NCBI GenBank assembly: GCA_034231615.1
Contig: CM067298.1
Location: 54,464,883 to 54,528,882 of the forward strand
Source: Meghimatium bilineatum
Lineage: Eukaryota; Mollusca; Gastropoda; Stylommatophora; Philomycidae
Reading direction: 5' to 3'
DNA: 64,000 nt
The notes beneath the pieces were generated by a model. It was not told the DNA's origin and did no database searches. It saw nothing but the letters and a program-made list of their open reading frames with translations. Shown here piece by piece: positions 1 to 12,049 of this stretch; positions within the stretch are counted from its first letter, which is position 1, and each line of letters starts with the position of its first letter. Both the position numbers and the translations under genes were made by a program.

Positions 1-939
1 AATGAACACACAGGCTATCTAATTTTTTGGTAGGGCTATGAACAAATATAGTTATCGGTTAGGGATCGAATGCCCACAATTTCCGACCCTTTTACCAAAA
101 CCTGTCTTTTCGATAGTTTCAATATTTAGAGAAGCGTTCATCGAAATTAGATACATTTTTAAAGGTGACGATGTATTAATTGTCTAATAAGCTTTTAACA
201 ATAACACAAATGTATAACTTCAAACGAACAGAAATAATGATCGTAATTTTTTAACTTAAATAGTTTTATTAATCAAATATTAAAACAATTTGTATTTTTA
301 TTTACTTAGTTAAATTTGAATATAATGAGATCGTAAAAAGAAAAATTTATAATCTTTGATCGCTAAATTGTGAGCGAAAATGGTTGAAAAAGTAACCTGA
401 TGAGGAGAATACCTCCTCAGACTCCACATTTTAGCTTAATCTTAACTGGAAATATATCATTATAACAACAACTGTCAATTAACTGTCAATATACTTAGTT
501 TGTTTATTTAAATCGAATTGTTTTGACGAGTAGAACTTTTTATATTGTTTGAATTGTCATGTAATGATTGGCTAGGTAAGACACAGAAACACTGGATCAT
601 TCAGCCTGGGACATAATAGTTCGAGTATGATTATGTTTCAAAAAGAAAATCAATTATAAAGTGAATTACTTATATTTTTTATCACAAAATAGAAGTAACA
701 TTTATTTGTGTCTTCAACTTAAGGGATTTGATTACAAATTTAGTCACAGTTTTCAGTGTGTAGGTAATTTAGCATAAATAAAGCAAATCAAGCAATCAAA
801 CATTTTTGTTCTAAAAATTTTACCCCGTGATTCGATTACAATGTGTTATTTTTTTCCATATATTTCATGTTACATATAAACTGTTACTGTACGTCAAAAT
901 TCGATTTTTTTCGACTATATCTATTTTCTGTTTCTTCGT
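1..939. other. Intergenic stretch, nothing recognised
   Basis: AT-rich, no gene, repeat or RNA that I can support. Confidence 0.4.
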
Positions 940-1195
940 TCTCAAACTCCTGAAGATTAGCAGTATGTAGTCCAAACAACACAATGCGTGCGTTGTATCA
1001 TAGTTGACAGCATTGCCGCGATATCTGCGCCTTGTTGGCTAACAAATCTGAATTCAGCAAGGTTTTATGTCACTTTGACCCCATATGGAGTGGGGCAGCA
1101 AACTCCACCCTATAATCTCCGTAATCGCCTCCTACGACATACATGGAAGGCAAATAGTGTTCCTCTTCTGTGCTCCCCTCTCGAACCACAGAAAC
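940..1195 (+). repeat. Dispersed repeat family A copy
   Basis: Shares ordered blocks with other copies: agattagcag.atgtagtcc, cacaatgcgt, cagcaag...tcactttgaccc, tatggagtgggg, and tcgcctcctacgacatacat followed by ggaaggcaaatagtgttcct. The ending tcgcctcytacgacatgcat is a wording I associate with molluscan interspersed repeats. No internal tRNA promoter or open frame recognised, so the class (SINE or other) is open. Confidence 0.6.
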
Positions 1196-1439
1196 ATATA
1201 CATTATTTATTTATCATAATATCACAACGTTTAACGTACCAATCGTGTACATCCACTTTGCGACTCACGTCACTGGACACTTACATACTAGACACGCTCT
1301 ATATAAATGCAAAACTAATCACAACGCATTCTACTTTACAAATGAAACAGAAAACACATATCTAGTTCGCACATCACATACATTATTCGCATGTTTTGCT
1401 TTAAATACGACATGGAAAGTTACCACTGGAAACTAAGAA

Positions 1440-2789
1440 AAGCGATTTATATTTTTTTTAAATAAAATACTGAAAATTTAGAAAATTCCGGTTTTTATAT
1501 ATCCAATCCCGGTATTTTGAAACGTCAGTTTTAGTATTTTCGAGAGCCGAGATCCCGGTTTACGACCCCTACTAGCAGTATAAAAGACAGTTTCAACCAT
1601 AAGAACGTTATCAAGAAAATATAAGACAAACAGTGAACAAACAGAGGAAATAATGGCACTACCACAAATGCATCAGACTGCACACATTTACCAGCAGAGG
1701 CATCCAAGGAAACAATAACATACGTATAGTCGCAGAGACTCACATTAAAAATATGCACAATGATAGTGAATTACAGAAACTGTCTAAAATAAATACAATG
1801 ATTATTCACCATGAGTGACATCACAAACAAGGCTACCACCACACACACATCTAAATAAATGATTGCTTTAAGACCAAACAAATCATTTACTAACTGTAAT
1901 ATATAACGATTTTCAATGGCGTACCTAGCTCTATCATCAATGGAGCAAGATTTTATTGCAGTGACCTGAATGTCGCGGGCACTACGATAAACAGCGATAT
2001 TAAAATGCATCACGAAATGTATAAATGACCAGTGATTAATGACAAGAAAATATTGGCAGAAACGATCACTTATTTCTTTTGACAGCTAAATTGATTTAGT
2101 TACACAACTGACTTTTCCCACCCATCCCCCTTCCGCCACGTATTATCGTGTACCAGATGTTTGTAGGTGCCCGTCTTCATCAGTTGTGTTTTATATGTAC
2201 AGAGAATGTTAGTGATGGATGGGTTTGATGGTAACGTTTCCAACAGTTCTTGTACTGCATAAGACTAACACAGCACACTTTACCACGCATACATTGGACG
2301 TCTGACCCAAAATATTGTTATTAAAATAAAACACAGAGACAGTTTTGCATATGAACACATCACCATTAAAGGCTTCCAAGAAAACAATCATTTATGCATG
2401 AATTATGATCATGTACGTGTACTCATGTGCTTAGTTTTCTTCCACAGATGACTATACTTTTATTTGAGGATGATGATGATGAAATATTCCCTTTAGCTTT
2501 GAGCAGATAGTTCTTGATAGTTCTATATAGTTCTATATGTTTTCAGACAAAAGCATGGGTTCTTTTCTGATGTATACATCAGGTGACACTAGGACTTAAC
2601 GCAGATGATATCTCAAAGGCGTGGTTGTGTAAGGGAAGTTTGTGAATGCATGTTAGTCCCAGAAGAAAGACATTCCAGTGCGCCTGTATCGCAGGATTAC
2701 AACATCGTGTGAGGAGTACGGCATACCAGTACATTATATGGGCCAAATATCTTATATTTTTTCTGTCATATTTTTTTTTATCCACCCGC
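1440..2789. other. Intergenic stretch, nothing recognised
   Basis: Short open frames only, with no similarity I recognise. Ends at a 28-bp minisatellite. Confidence 0.4.
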
Positions 2790-3262
2790 TGTATCATTCC
2801 CAGAAAAGAATGTAGCATCTAACATTCCCAGAAAATCATGTAGCATCTAACATTCTTAGAAAAGCATGTATCATCTAACATTCCCAGAAAAGCATGTAGC
2901 ATCTAACATAATCAGAAAATCATGTAGCATCTAACATTCTCAGAAAATCATGTAGCATCTAACATTCTCAGAAAAGCATGTAGCATCTAACATTCCCGGA
3001 AAAGCATGTAGCATCTAACATTCCCAGAAAATCATGTAGCATCTAACATTCCCAGAAAAGCATGTAGCATCTAACATTCCCAGAAAAGCATGTAGCATCT
3101 AACATTCTCAGAAAAGCATGTAGCATCTAATATTCCCGAAAAAAGCATGTAGCATCTAACATTCCCAGAAAAGCATGTAGCATCGAACATTCCCAGAAAA
3201 GCATGTAGCATCTAACATTCCCAGAAAAGCATGTAGCATCTAACATACCCGGAAAAGCAGGA
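2790..3262. repeat. 28-bp minisatellite, about 17 copies
   Basis: Unit cattcccagaaaagcatgtagcatctaa, shown here in two parts: cattcccagaaaag and catgtagcatctaa. Variants alternate tc/gc before atgtag and ccc/ctc before agaaaa. No open frame and no hairpin spacing typical of CRISPR; it is an ordinary eukaryotic minisatellite. Confidence 0.93.
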
Positions 3263-3419
3263 TTCTGCCATTAAAGGACAAAGGCACAATGTCCGCTATC
3301 ATGCATCTCTTCTTCCTCTACAGTTATTATTTGATAGAAGACACACATAAGAAATTGAGACAAAATATGACAGTCATGATTTTTTAACAGGTGACAGGTT
3401 GTCAGCTTATCACCCAACT

Positions 3420-3460
3420 GTCTTTAGTCGCCTCCTACGACATGCATGGAACAGAAGTCA
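3420..3460 (+). repeat. Family A 3' fragment
   Basis: tagtcgcctcctacgacatg followed by catggaacagaagtcagttg matches the right end of the dispersed family. Confidence 0.5.
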
Positions 3461-3654
3461 GTTGTCCTATAATTTGTACCATGAACTACAATACAGGTCC
3501 ATAAAGACACGATATAGTTGACGGTACTATGATTACAGTCCAACACCCGCTTTCGTTCTTGTTCACCATTAGTGCGTGAACGTATTGTGTCAATTGATCT
3601 AAATATTATATCAATAAATAGTCAATAATTAATTGAAATATTAATTTTTTCGGG

Positions 3655-3721
3655 TTAGGGATTAGGATTAGTTATGCAAATCCTTATTTTTTTTGTTTTA
3701 CATAACTAATCCTAACTCTAA
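3655..3721. repeat. Inverted repeat with TTAGG-like arms
   Basis: Left arm ttagggattaggattagtta and right arm cataactaatcctaactcta pair across a 24-bp A/T-rich loop. Resembles the loop sequence of the palindrome near 8.5 kb (gagttagttatg), so both may derive from one family. Confidence 0.55.
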
Positions 3722-4082
3722 CTCTACATATACATATGTTTAAATTAATAAATGATAAACATACACTGATAAATATAGGAAAGGCAAATAATCACACGTT
3801 CTCACTAATTCTCGCAACGGGGGTTGAAATGCGATCATAGTACCTAGTTGAGTGAGTCAAGGATAAAATTAATTATTAGTTATGGACAGAGCTTGCTCGT
3901 GTGCAAACATAGCAAGAAAGGGAACTGACCACAACACGTAATAGTTATCTTCATTACTGACGGCATATTGCCACTATTGGAAACTACTATCGAAACACTA
4001 TTTTTGGGGCAAAACTGCTAAAAACTGCATGTTTCCCGTTAGGGAGTTATGGGAAGGATTTTGTGGTTGATGATAAAGGCCT

Positions 4083-4157
4083 CATATTCTTGCTGTCGCC
4101 GCGTCATCATATTCTTGCTGTCGCCGCGTCATCATATTCTTGCTGTCGCCGCGTCAT
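4083..4157. repeat. 25-bp perfect triplication
   Basis: Three exact copies of catattcttgctgtcgccgcgtcat (catattcttgct then gtcgccgcgtcat). GC content is well above the surroundings. Exact identity implies recent origin. Confidence 0.9.
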
Positions 4158-4285
4158 GTATGGGATGCATTGTTTAATTTACTCTCTAACAAGAACAAAC
4201 CCTTTGTATTTATAGGAAACGGCTAATCACTTCGTTTTTCATGAATAATTGAAGATTTGTTAGATAGAGATGTGGGAATTCCATT

Positions 4286-4380
4286 AAGGGAAGTGGGGTT
4301 TACACTTTTTTTGCTTGAAGTGAAGTGGGTTTTACACTTGTTTTGCTTGAAGGGAAGTGGGGTTTATACTTATTTTGCTG
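4286..4380. repeat. ~32-bp imperfect triplication
   Basis: Three copies of a unit reading gaagtggggtttacac then tttttttgcttgaag, with small changes. No coding sequence. Confidence 0.75.
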
Positions 4381-5454
4381 GTTGGTCTTTGCAAAACCAT
4401 ATTTTCTAATTTCATAAAAAAAGGTAGATTGGTTTTTATACCCCATACCACTTTATCTAGTGACTTAGTAATAGAAAAATACAATAGGCAACAATAAAAC
4501 ATAGGCCTAAAATCTTGTATAATGCTTCAATTTTCTATATTTTTGTTTATTCTTTTCGTAACCTCATATAGCAACGCTATGAAGTCATTGTCTTAGTCCT
4601 TGATAATGATCATAACCAGAGTTATTTTTATTGACTGATATTTTTCCGTGATTTTTTCATTGGCTGGCGATACAAATTATACGTAAAGCAACCAATGATC
4701 AATAGCATCATAAGCATACGTGGTTCCCATTGCAATCATTATGCGGTGCTATTTTGGAGTTTGATTAATTTGAGTAAGAGGTAAAATCACTGTACTGCAG
4801 ATAAATCCACAGGTGCATAGTCTCCCACAGCAAATATCGAAATATATGCACACTGGTGATTTTCGTAGCTAAATGGTTGAACACATTCCTTATTCTGCCC
4901 CTCAGATGCCCAATCCTGTTGTGTAGAAGTAATTATTCCTATCCCCTCTCTTATTTTCAAATGAATTGCACATTTATTAGCATACATCAGCCAGTGTTCA
5001 TCTCATCGCTCTACCAATGAAGCGTGCAACATTGTTCAGTACACTTTCCGCATATTCAACATTTCTCACTGTACAAATAGGCGTCAGTACTTAAATAAAA
5101 TTAATCCATTATGGCCTCCCCCAGAGCAGAGATCGATGGGCAGTATGTTCTTGCTCCCTCAAAAAGTACTGCATAATGTCTATTGTTTATTTTTTATGAT
5201 TGCACTTTATGGAAGGTGTTCCTGAAAACATAAAGCTGCAGACTCTTGATTGCCCTTTGCCGTTAATGTTGTTTCGGTGAGAGGTAGATTATAATACATT
5301 ATGTGCTAGTAGCTAGTAGTCAAACAGAAGACAGTTATGTTGTAATTTATGTAAACATATGATTGATAAAATATCAAGCCCATTGTTCTACTATTGGACT
5401 GTCCATAAATTGCGTCAACAATATGCAACAATGTTTCAATCCCTATACCACTGT

Positions 5455-5620
5455 CAGGGCCGGCCCTAACAATTGCGGAGCCCAATGCGAAACGGATTGC
5501 GCGGGGCCCAGTCTGGGTAGGGAAGAGGATAATAAAATAAATTCTAATATGAATTTATGAGCCTATGAAGTGCGGGCTCACTGCGGCCTCATAGGTTGCA
5601 ATGGCATAAGACCGGCCCTG
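5455..5620. mobile_element. Non-autonomous hAT-like MITE, 166 bp
   Basis: Terminal inverted repeats begin CAGGGCCGG at both ends (left cagggccggccctaac, right end read inward cagggccggtcttatg). The 8 bp on each side are identical, accactgt at 5,447-5,454 and 5,621-5,628. CAG-starting termini with an 8-bp target duplication are the hAT hallmark. No coding capacity, so it would need a transposase in trans. Confidence 0.88.
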
Positions 5621-6049
5621 ACCACTGTTAAATCAAGCATGAGGATGGAGATAGAGGGAGTTACAGCAGCACCTAATTCGTTGATAACTGATACATCAGC
5701 ACACTCGGTAATAGACTATCAAAGCATGTAGCGCAAGATAGAAAAGTGCATGCTGAGAAAAGAATAATAGGACTTAGTAAATAACTCAGTTGTCCAGAGT
5801 ATTACATGGATATACTGACTTGGTCATGCTGGGTTCAGATGAATCGAAAGAGCTGACTTATTGGTAGGTAATGCGGCGATATACGGCACAAAGCTGATAG
5901 AGATAAAGCAGACTTGATCAAGGCAGTAATACATTCAATTTCAAGATGAAGATGATTTTAATGAGGCTGAGAAAGTGCACATATGGAGAAGTCAGAATCG
6001 GGAGTGTATAAAGGGAAGGGAAGGAAAAGTATTTTTTTTTATTGTGGAA

Positions 6050-6165
6050 GGCCTCAAACATCACACAATCAACATCTGACCGCTACTCTGAGTCTACATA
6101 CACTGGGATGGCTGTTGGAACGGAGGGCAAAAAACTTATTGGAGTATCGTATGTGCTGAAAGCTA
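6050..6165 (+). mobile_element. RNase H-bearing retroelement, C-terminal fragment
   Basis: Reads NQHLTATLSLHTLGWLLERR then AKNLLEYRMC, matching the CxxC-ended C-terminus seen at 36,036 (NQQLTGTLSLYIF), 62,490, 15,360 and 31,845. Confidence 0.65.
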
Positions 6166-6539
6166 GTTTATAATAAAGAATCACTCCATCCCCGAACAAC
6201 TTTCAAGAATTATGACACCCCCTTTCCAACTCATCCTTAATTATAACCCAAACAAATATTGAACCCTCCCCTTGAAAACAATTTTAGCAGAAAAAAGAAC
6301 GAAAATATTACACAAATTGCTTCATTTTGTTTAGAAATGTTTTTAAATCTCAAACACTTTCGTTGGTGTATGAAACAGTATTGTGGACAAATCACCACTT
6401 CCCCATCTTGTCACATACTGTCAAACTGTAGTCACCTTTCCCCACTCCCTTCCCCATAAGTTTTTTTTCGTAGGTTGTATAACGAAAAATTACCTATAAC
6501 TTACAATTACAAGACACAGATACGTCAAATTAAAGTGTC

Positions 6540-6660
6540 GAACCAATATTGACAGGGATCTCCCTATGGTAGTGTTGAAACCGTACGCTTTATTATCGTT
6601 TGATCGATCACAAGGTCGCGAGTTCATATCCCGCTTACAACGTCTTGTTTGTAAAATGAA
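6540..6660 (+). repeat. Possible tRNA-derived SINE remnant
   Basis: cgcgagttcatatcccgc resembles a degenerate B box and lies after tcgtttgatcgatcacaagg. No clear A box, so only tentative. Confidence 0.3.
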
Positions 6661-7089
6661 TTATCTCAGAGATCCCTGGAAATTCTTCCTTGGAATTACA
6701 GATATACGTGCTCTAAGTGGTACACATTACATCGGGCGTGCCGATTGGTTGAGAAAACCGAGTACATATGGAGTAATCCGAGCACAATGAAATCACTCTT
6801 CTACACCTTTTGAGCCTCATTTTATAGATATTTATCTAGATAGAGTCAAACATACATAGAATGAAACAACACAGTAGACGGAAGACGGCATCAAGTTTCT
6901 GAGAAGTAAATCACCACATACATTCAAATAGAAGAATGTAATAACTCACACATTGACATTACAGAGACCACAGTAAAATTGTGCTTCATATGGTTAATAA
7001 GTATAAGACAAAACGGTTCCTATTTGGAACGGTTCCCTTACTATTTGACATTTTTACCTTGGCAATGTATGTCAAGATGGTGTAATCTT

Positions 7090-8420
7090 AAAACTACGAA
7101 AAAAGGCGACCTGTCAGATTGCAACAATTGGCGTGGAATTACTTTACTATCAACCCCAGGAAAACTGTTTTGTAGCATCTTAATGGAAAGAATTAAAATT
7201 GCTGTTGATCAAAGACTTAGAGAAGAACAAGCGGGTTTTAGACCTAACCGTTCGTGTGTAGATCACATCTTCACTCTTAGAATTATTATAGAAAATTCAA
7301 TTGAGTTTCAAAGTCCATTGATAATTAACTTTATAGACTTTCAAACGGCATTCGACAGTATACATCGTCCGGCACTATGCGAGATCCTTAAAATCTATGG
7401 ATTCCAGTTAAAATATATAAACATCATAAAAGCCCTTTACCATGAAGCAACCTGTTGCGTAAGAACAGATACAAGAAATTCAGAAATGTTCAATGTCAAC
7501 ACAGGAGTGAAACAGGGCTGCGTATTATCACCAATGCTATTTGGAATAGCCATCGACTAGATCATGCGTAAAACCATTCATGATGAAAAAGTGGGTATGC
7601 ACTGGCTCAAAAACAACACTTTAACTGACCTTGTTTTTGCAGATGACATCGCATTATTAAACTGTACTCACCAACAGCCACAAGATATAACCAACAAACT
7701 ATGCACACTCGCAGAGCAAATTGGCCTTCAGATCAACACGTCCAAATCAAATATCATGGAACTTACCAGCTCAACAAATACATCTTAGTAAATAACCAAA
7801 TAATGGAAAAAGTGCCCTGCTTTAATTACTTGGGCAGCCGAATGTTTGTTGACTGAGACTCAATAAAAGAAATAAACACACGTATAGCAGTGGCAGCTAG
7901 CACATTTGCTAAATTAACTAATATCTGGAAATCAAAAGATCTAGGGACAAACACCAAACTATCGCTATTTAACTTATGTATTGTATCAGTGCTAACGTAT
8001 GGTAGTGAAAGCTGGAAATCAACTCAAGCAACAGACAACAAACTAAACAGCTTCGAAAACAAATGTCTACGCAAACCGATAAACATAAATTTGAGCGACT
8101 TCGTCACAAATAGTGATCTAAGAGACAAAACACACCAAGAGTATGTTTCACACATCATAAGAAAACGAAGATGGAAATACCTTGGTCACGTTTTACGACT
8201 AGATGTATTCAGAATAAACCAACAATCCCTCATGTGGTCACCTGAGTGTAAAAGAAAAAGAGGAAGACCTAAAACAACCCTTAAAAACACCATTCTTAAA
8301 GAAGGGGAATTAATAGGCTCTAAGACTATCCAGGAACTAAAGTTGCAGGCAGCGGACCGCATCATATGGAGAACCAAAACTGCCATATGTGTCGCTTGCG
8401 GCACAAAAGGAACAAACTAA
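7090..8420 (+). mobile_element. Non-LTR retrotransposon, reverse transcriptase and C-terminal domain, broken
   Basis: Reads KKGDLSDCNNWRGITLL, FRPNRSCVDHIFTLR, FIDFQTAFDSIHRPAL, NTGVKQGCVLSPMLFGIAID, then LTDLVFADDIALLN, the reverse-transcriptase active site FADD, followed by a C-terminal region (YLGSRM, LTYGSESW, YLGHVLRLD, KRKRGRPKTTL). Breaks: TAG at 7,558-7,560 where relatives have Trp before IMRKT; a frameshift near 7,760; TGA at 7,854-7,856. The endonuclease half is missing upstream, so it is 5' truncated. The motifs are typical of LINEs widespread in molluscs and flatworms; the clade is not assigned. Confidence 0.9.
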
Positions 8421-8427
8421 CTAATGT

Positions 8428-8567
8428 ATGTCAGTTTATGTTTACCCTTTTTTAATATAAATTTATTTAGGGTAAGGTTAGAGTTAGTTATGATCTCCGA
8501 ACCTTAAATAAATTTATATTAAAATTAAAAAAAGAATAAAATTAACTGACATAAAATGCCATAAAAT
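8428..8567. repeat. Inverted repeat beside the LINE 3' end
   Basis: Arms ttttaatataaatttattta (8,450-8,472) and its complement (8,502-8,524) are almost perfect, with a loop containing ggttagagttagttatgatc. An outer pair, tgtcagtt and aactgaca, extends the fold. It starts just after the LINE reading frame ends and may be a separate palindromic element. Confidence 0.6.
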
Positions 8568-8569
8568 AA

Positions 8570-9296
8570 CATAACATAACTTAATGACATAAAATAAAAT
8601 TAATAAAGGATAAACATAAATTGCCAAGAGAAATAATGAAAATAGGCAAGCGCTCGTTCTAAACAAGTACCGAAAAAACTGTTAAATTGATTCAATGCAG
8701 TTTTACTTGAAATAAATACAGAAAATCGAATTTTCTACCAAAGTAAGTCGTTACATTTCTACCAGAACGTCTCCACCAAGTCCGTTCCACACCAGAAGTT
8801 GCCAGATTGTGGCGATTTCTTTGCCATATTTTCAAAATATTGCCATTTTTGCATGTCATTGCCATTAAATTTTGTTTTTATTACGTGTTTGGTCAATTTT
8901 AACATGTGTTAAAAGTTTCGCCATGTTTTTGTGTGCTCTATTTTACCTAATTTGAATATAATCAATTTTACTTATCTGACATCTATGTAAAAACACGACA
9001 TGGAACAATAAAGTAGACAGCTGTCTACATGAAGGTATGTCACACAAGATATGTAACATATTGGAAAAAAGAATGCTGTAAAACTGTAGAAATATGCTAG
9101 AAACTGTAAAAATGTAAAAAAAAATGTATAAAAATTGATTTCATACAATTTTTAGTCTTACTAGTAATTAGCAAGTATTCACGCTAGGGGAATAGTTTTA
9201 ATCGATTTAACTGGATATAATATTACTGAGCAACTGTTGCTATACAGCATTGAACTTGAAACATTATGGCATTGTAATAAATTGACAGCGTAAGTT
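8570..9296. other. Intergenic stretch, low complexity
   Basis: Starts with an A-rich tract of acataaaat-type motifs; nothing else recognised. Confidence 0.4.
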
Positions 9297-9645
9297 ATGG
9301 AATGATGTATGTTACAAGAGCTGAATACAACAGCGTTATAATAATGGAATGATGTATGTTACAAGAGCTGAACACAACAGCGTTATAATAATGGAATGAT
9401 GTATGTTACAAGAGCTGAACACAACAGCGTTATAATAATGGAATGATGTATGTTACAAGAGCTGAACACAACAGCGTTATAATAATGGAATAATGTATGT
9501 TACAAGAGCTGAACACAACAGCGTTATAATAATGGAATGATGTATGTTACAAGAGCTGAACACAACAGCGTTATAATAATGGAATGATGTATGTTACAAG
9601 AGCTGAACACAACAGCGTTATATTAATGGAATGATGTATGTTATT
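9297..9645. repeat. 47-bp minisatellite, about 7 copies
   Basis: Unit reads aatggaatgatgtatgttac then aagagctgaacacaacagcg then ttataat. Copies are nearly identical (first copy has aatac for cacac; one copy has aataatg). Confidence 0.93.
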
Positions 9646-10394
9646 ATTGCTAAAATTAACCAACAATCCTATTCATTTACGTCGATATCATTATAATAGA
9701 GAAATGATTTTAAATCATTGAGATATGTCGATCATCTACACACAAAAGCTGGAAATCGAATCTGGAACCCGGACATGCTCCAGATTCTTAAACAAACATT
9801 TAGACAATCAGGAAAAGGGCTTTAGTCATGCCCTGAGACTAAGGGTAGTGCACGATGTCCATTATCGCTTCCTAGCTCTGCTCATTCAAATCTTGACTAA
9901 GGCCCGGGGGTACTTGAAACTTTAGAACGTTCTAATAGAGCACACTCGTATTTTAAATACCGGTTATATTTTAGAGTAAGAAAACAAAGGTTTCCACTAT
10001 TGAAAGATGAAGTGTGAGTATATGGATTACTATGTCACTGTACACGTCACTCTTGAAAGATACCATTTTGAGTCAATGAGTTAACATGTCACTATATAAG
10101 CCACTTTTTCTTAGGAGTTAACATGTCACTGAATGAAAAAAAAAACGTTTCTCATTGAATTGCTTTTCTCAGATTTTTATTTATATTTGGAAGAAAAAAA
10201 CATATATTGCATTAAACCCATCCAACATTTACTTTAATTACATAAAGACACTTGATTTTATGAGTTACAAGCACTAGTATTTTCAACGTTCACTTAGCAA
10301 TTACACATTGTGAATTTGTTCTTATTGATGTGATGACATATAAAAAGGCGTTAAACATCAATGTGGTCTTTCTTATATCCGGCCAATAGTCTTA

Positions 10395-10500
10395 CAAGAT
10401 TTTCAGCAGGATGTAGTCCGGGAAACGGAAAATACGATGTGTCGCAGTTTTATTTGCGTCAGTGGCCCGAAACACCGAACTTCAGCGTTGACAACTAACA
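10395..10500 (+). repeat. Dispersed repeat family A fragment
   Basis: Contains cagcaggatgtagtccggga, gatgtgtcgcagttttattt and the gtggcccgaaacacc / cttcagcgttgac wording shared with the copies at 940, 39,850 and 45,050. Only the left part of the family is present. Confidence 0.6.
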
Positions 10501-10572
10501 CATTCTGTTATATGAATGGTGATTTTGTATTGATGGCTGTGTGACTTGAGTGCAAATCGACTTTAAATATAC

Positions 10573-10575
<3 letters not shown>

Positions 10576-10641
<66 letters not shown>
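10576..10641. repeat. (TA)n microsatellite
   Basis: About 66 bp of uninterrupted TA. Confidence 0.98.
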
Positions 10642-10644
<3 letters not shown>

Positions 10645-11399
10645 AATGCATGATGGTCTTGTCATAAATTACTAGAAAAGTTGTTCTGATTATCGACGAA
10701 GTTACGTGTATGAGACACGATGATGTATCGACCTGCCGGGTAAGAAGGCGAATTCTAGCAACACGGTGTGAATCGCATCACCATAGAGTATGGTGAGACA
10801 CGGAGAAAACTATGGTCATCCACTCCGTCTTGATTTGTCTTGCCACTAGTTTCAAATGAGGTCTGGAAAGATAGTGAGGTCCACGCTTTGCCAACTTTTC
10901 CACACTTGAATGAAAATCCCCAATGCACGATATCTACGAAACTTCACTCGAAGGGAAAACGTCTTCCAACTGACTCTAGGTGCATGTTCGCACATTTCTC
11001 GAATGTACGCATATGTGTGGCATAGGAACGGAATAAACCTAGAGACTACGCACAAAGTATACAGAGTAGTGGTATTTTCATTGCTGTTATAATTCTTAAG
11101 GCTGATTTAATTCTTAAATTTGACCTAACACATCCCCCCATAAATATGTGATCTCGTCAAGACATTCACCATGTGTACTACAGTCACTGGGAAATGGCCA
11201 CTCGAAACAAGGACTATTACAACAACAACGAACATACTGTACACGTATTGAAGTATCTTCAGAAACACACACATACAACATCCATATTAGTACTATAAGA
11301 AACAACAGGCCTGCTTATGAACATAAATGACATAGAGACAGGACAACGTTGCTTCAGATAATAACTTATACAAGTAAATTCAAGTAGAAAGCACCAAGA

Positions 11400-12045
11400 T
11401 AAATTAATTGCTGCTATACGCTGGTGAAACATGAACTGTGTATAGACGACATGTAAGGAAGCCCAATCAATTTCAGACAACATGTCTCAGAAACGTTCTG
11501 AACATCAAATGGCAAAACAAGATCCCGGATACCACTGTTCTAGACAGATCTGGTACACCTAGCATTGACACTATTTTGATGCAGACAAAGATTGGTTGGG
11601 CAAACATCTAGTACGTATGATAGATCATCACCTACAAAAGATACATCTCTATGGTGAATTGAAGAATGGCCGTCGCTCTCAAGTTGGCCAAAGAAAGCGT
11701 TACAGATACTCGTTAATGAGCTAACTGGAAGGCTTTGAAATGAAGAAAAATACATAATAAGAACTTTCATAAAATACAGTTACATAACACTACACAGTCA
11801 AAAAAGGCGCAGCATCTTGTGAAAAGGAGAGAAATTCACCAGTTGAACCGCAGATTGTAGCTAGATAGTGGCGGTAGACCAAAAGCAATCCACAGTGGTC
11901 ATCCAACTGTCCACAGAAATTTTTAACCAGAATAAATCTTGTTAGACATCTACGAACTGATAGTCAAGGACATAATTCTAACTTAATATCAAAAGTGGAT
12001 GTATCAAATGGTCATCATCACTTATGATGGACGAACAACGTATTT
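11400..12045 (+). mobile_element. LINE 3' fragment with zinc-finger-like end
   Basis: Degraded frames read LRNVLNIKWQNKIPDTTVL, TLMQTKIGWANI-type wording (ILMQTKIGWANI), then ELKNGRRSQ-like and finally TRINLVRHLRTDSQ. This is the C-terminal region of a LINE protein, where a C2H2-like finger with LxxHLRTH normally closes the frame. Many stops. Confidence 0.6.
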
Positions 12046-12049
12046 CCCT

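Noticed and set aside
385..420. CTGATGAG followed by a short hairpin, like a hammerhead ribozyme core
   Set aside because: The required GAAA after stem II is missing. A similar ctgatgaagtggaac at ~12,630 also lacks the full core.
2790..3262. Regular direct repeats that could look like a CRISPR array
   Set aside because: Units are contiguous with no unique spacers, in a eukaryotic genome; a minisatellite.
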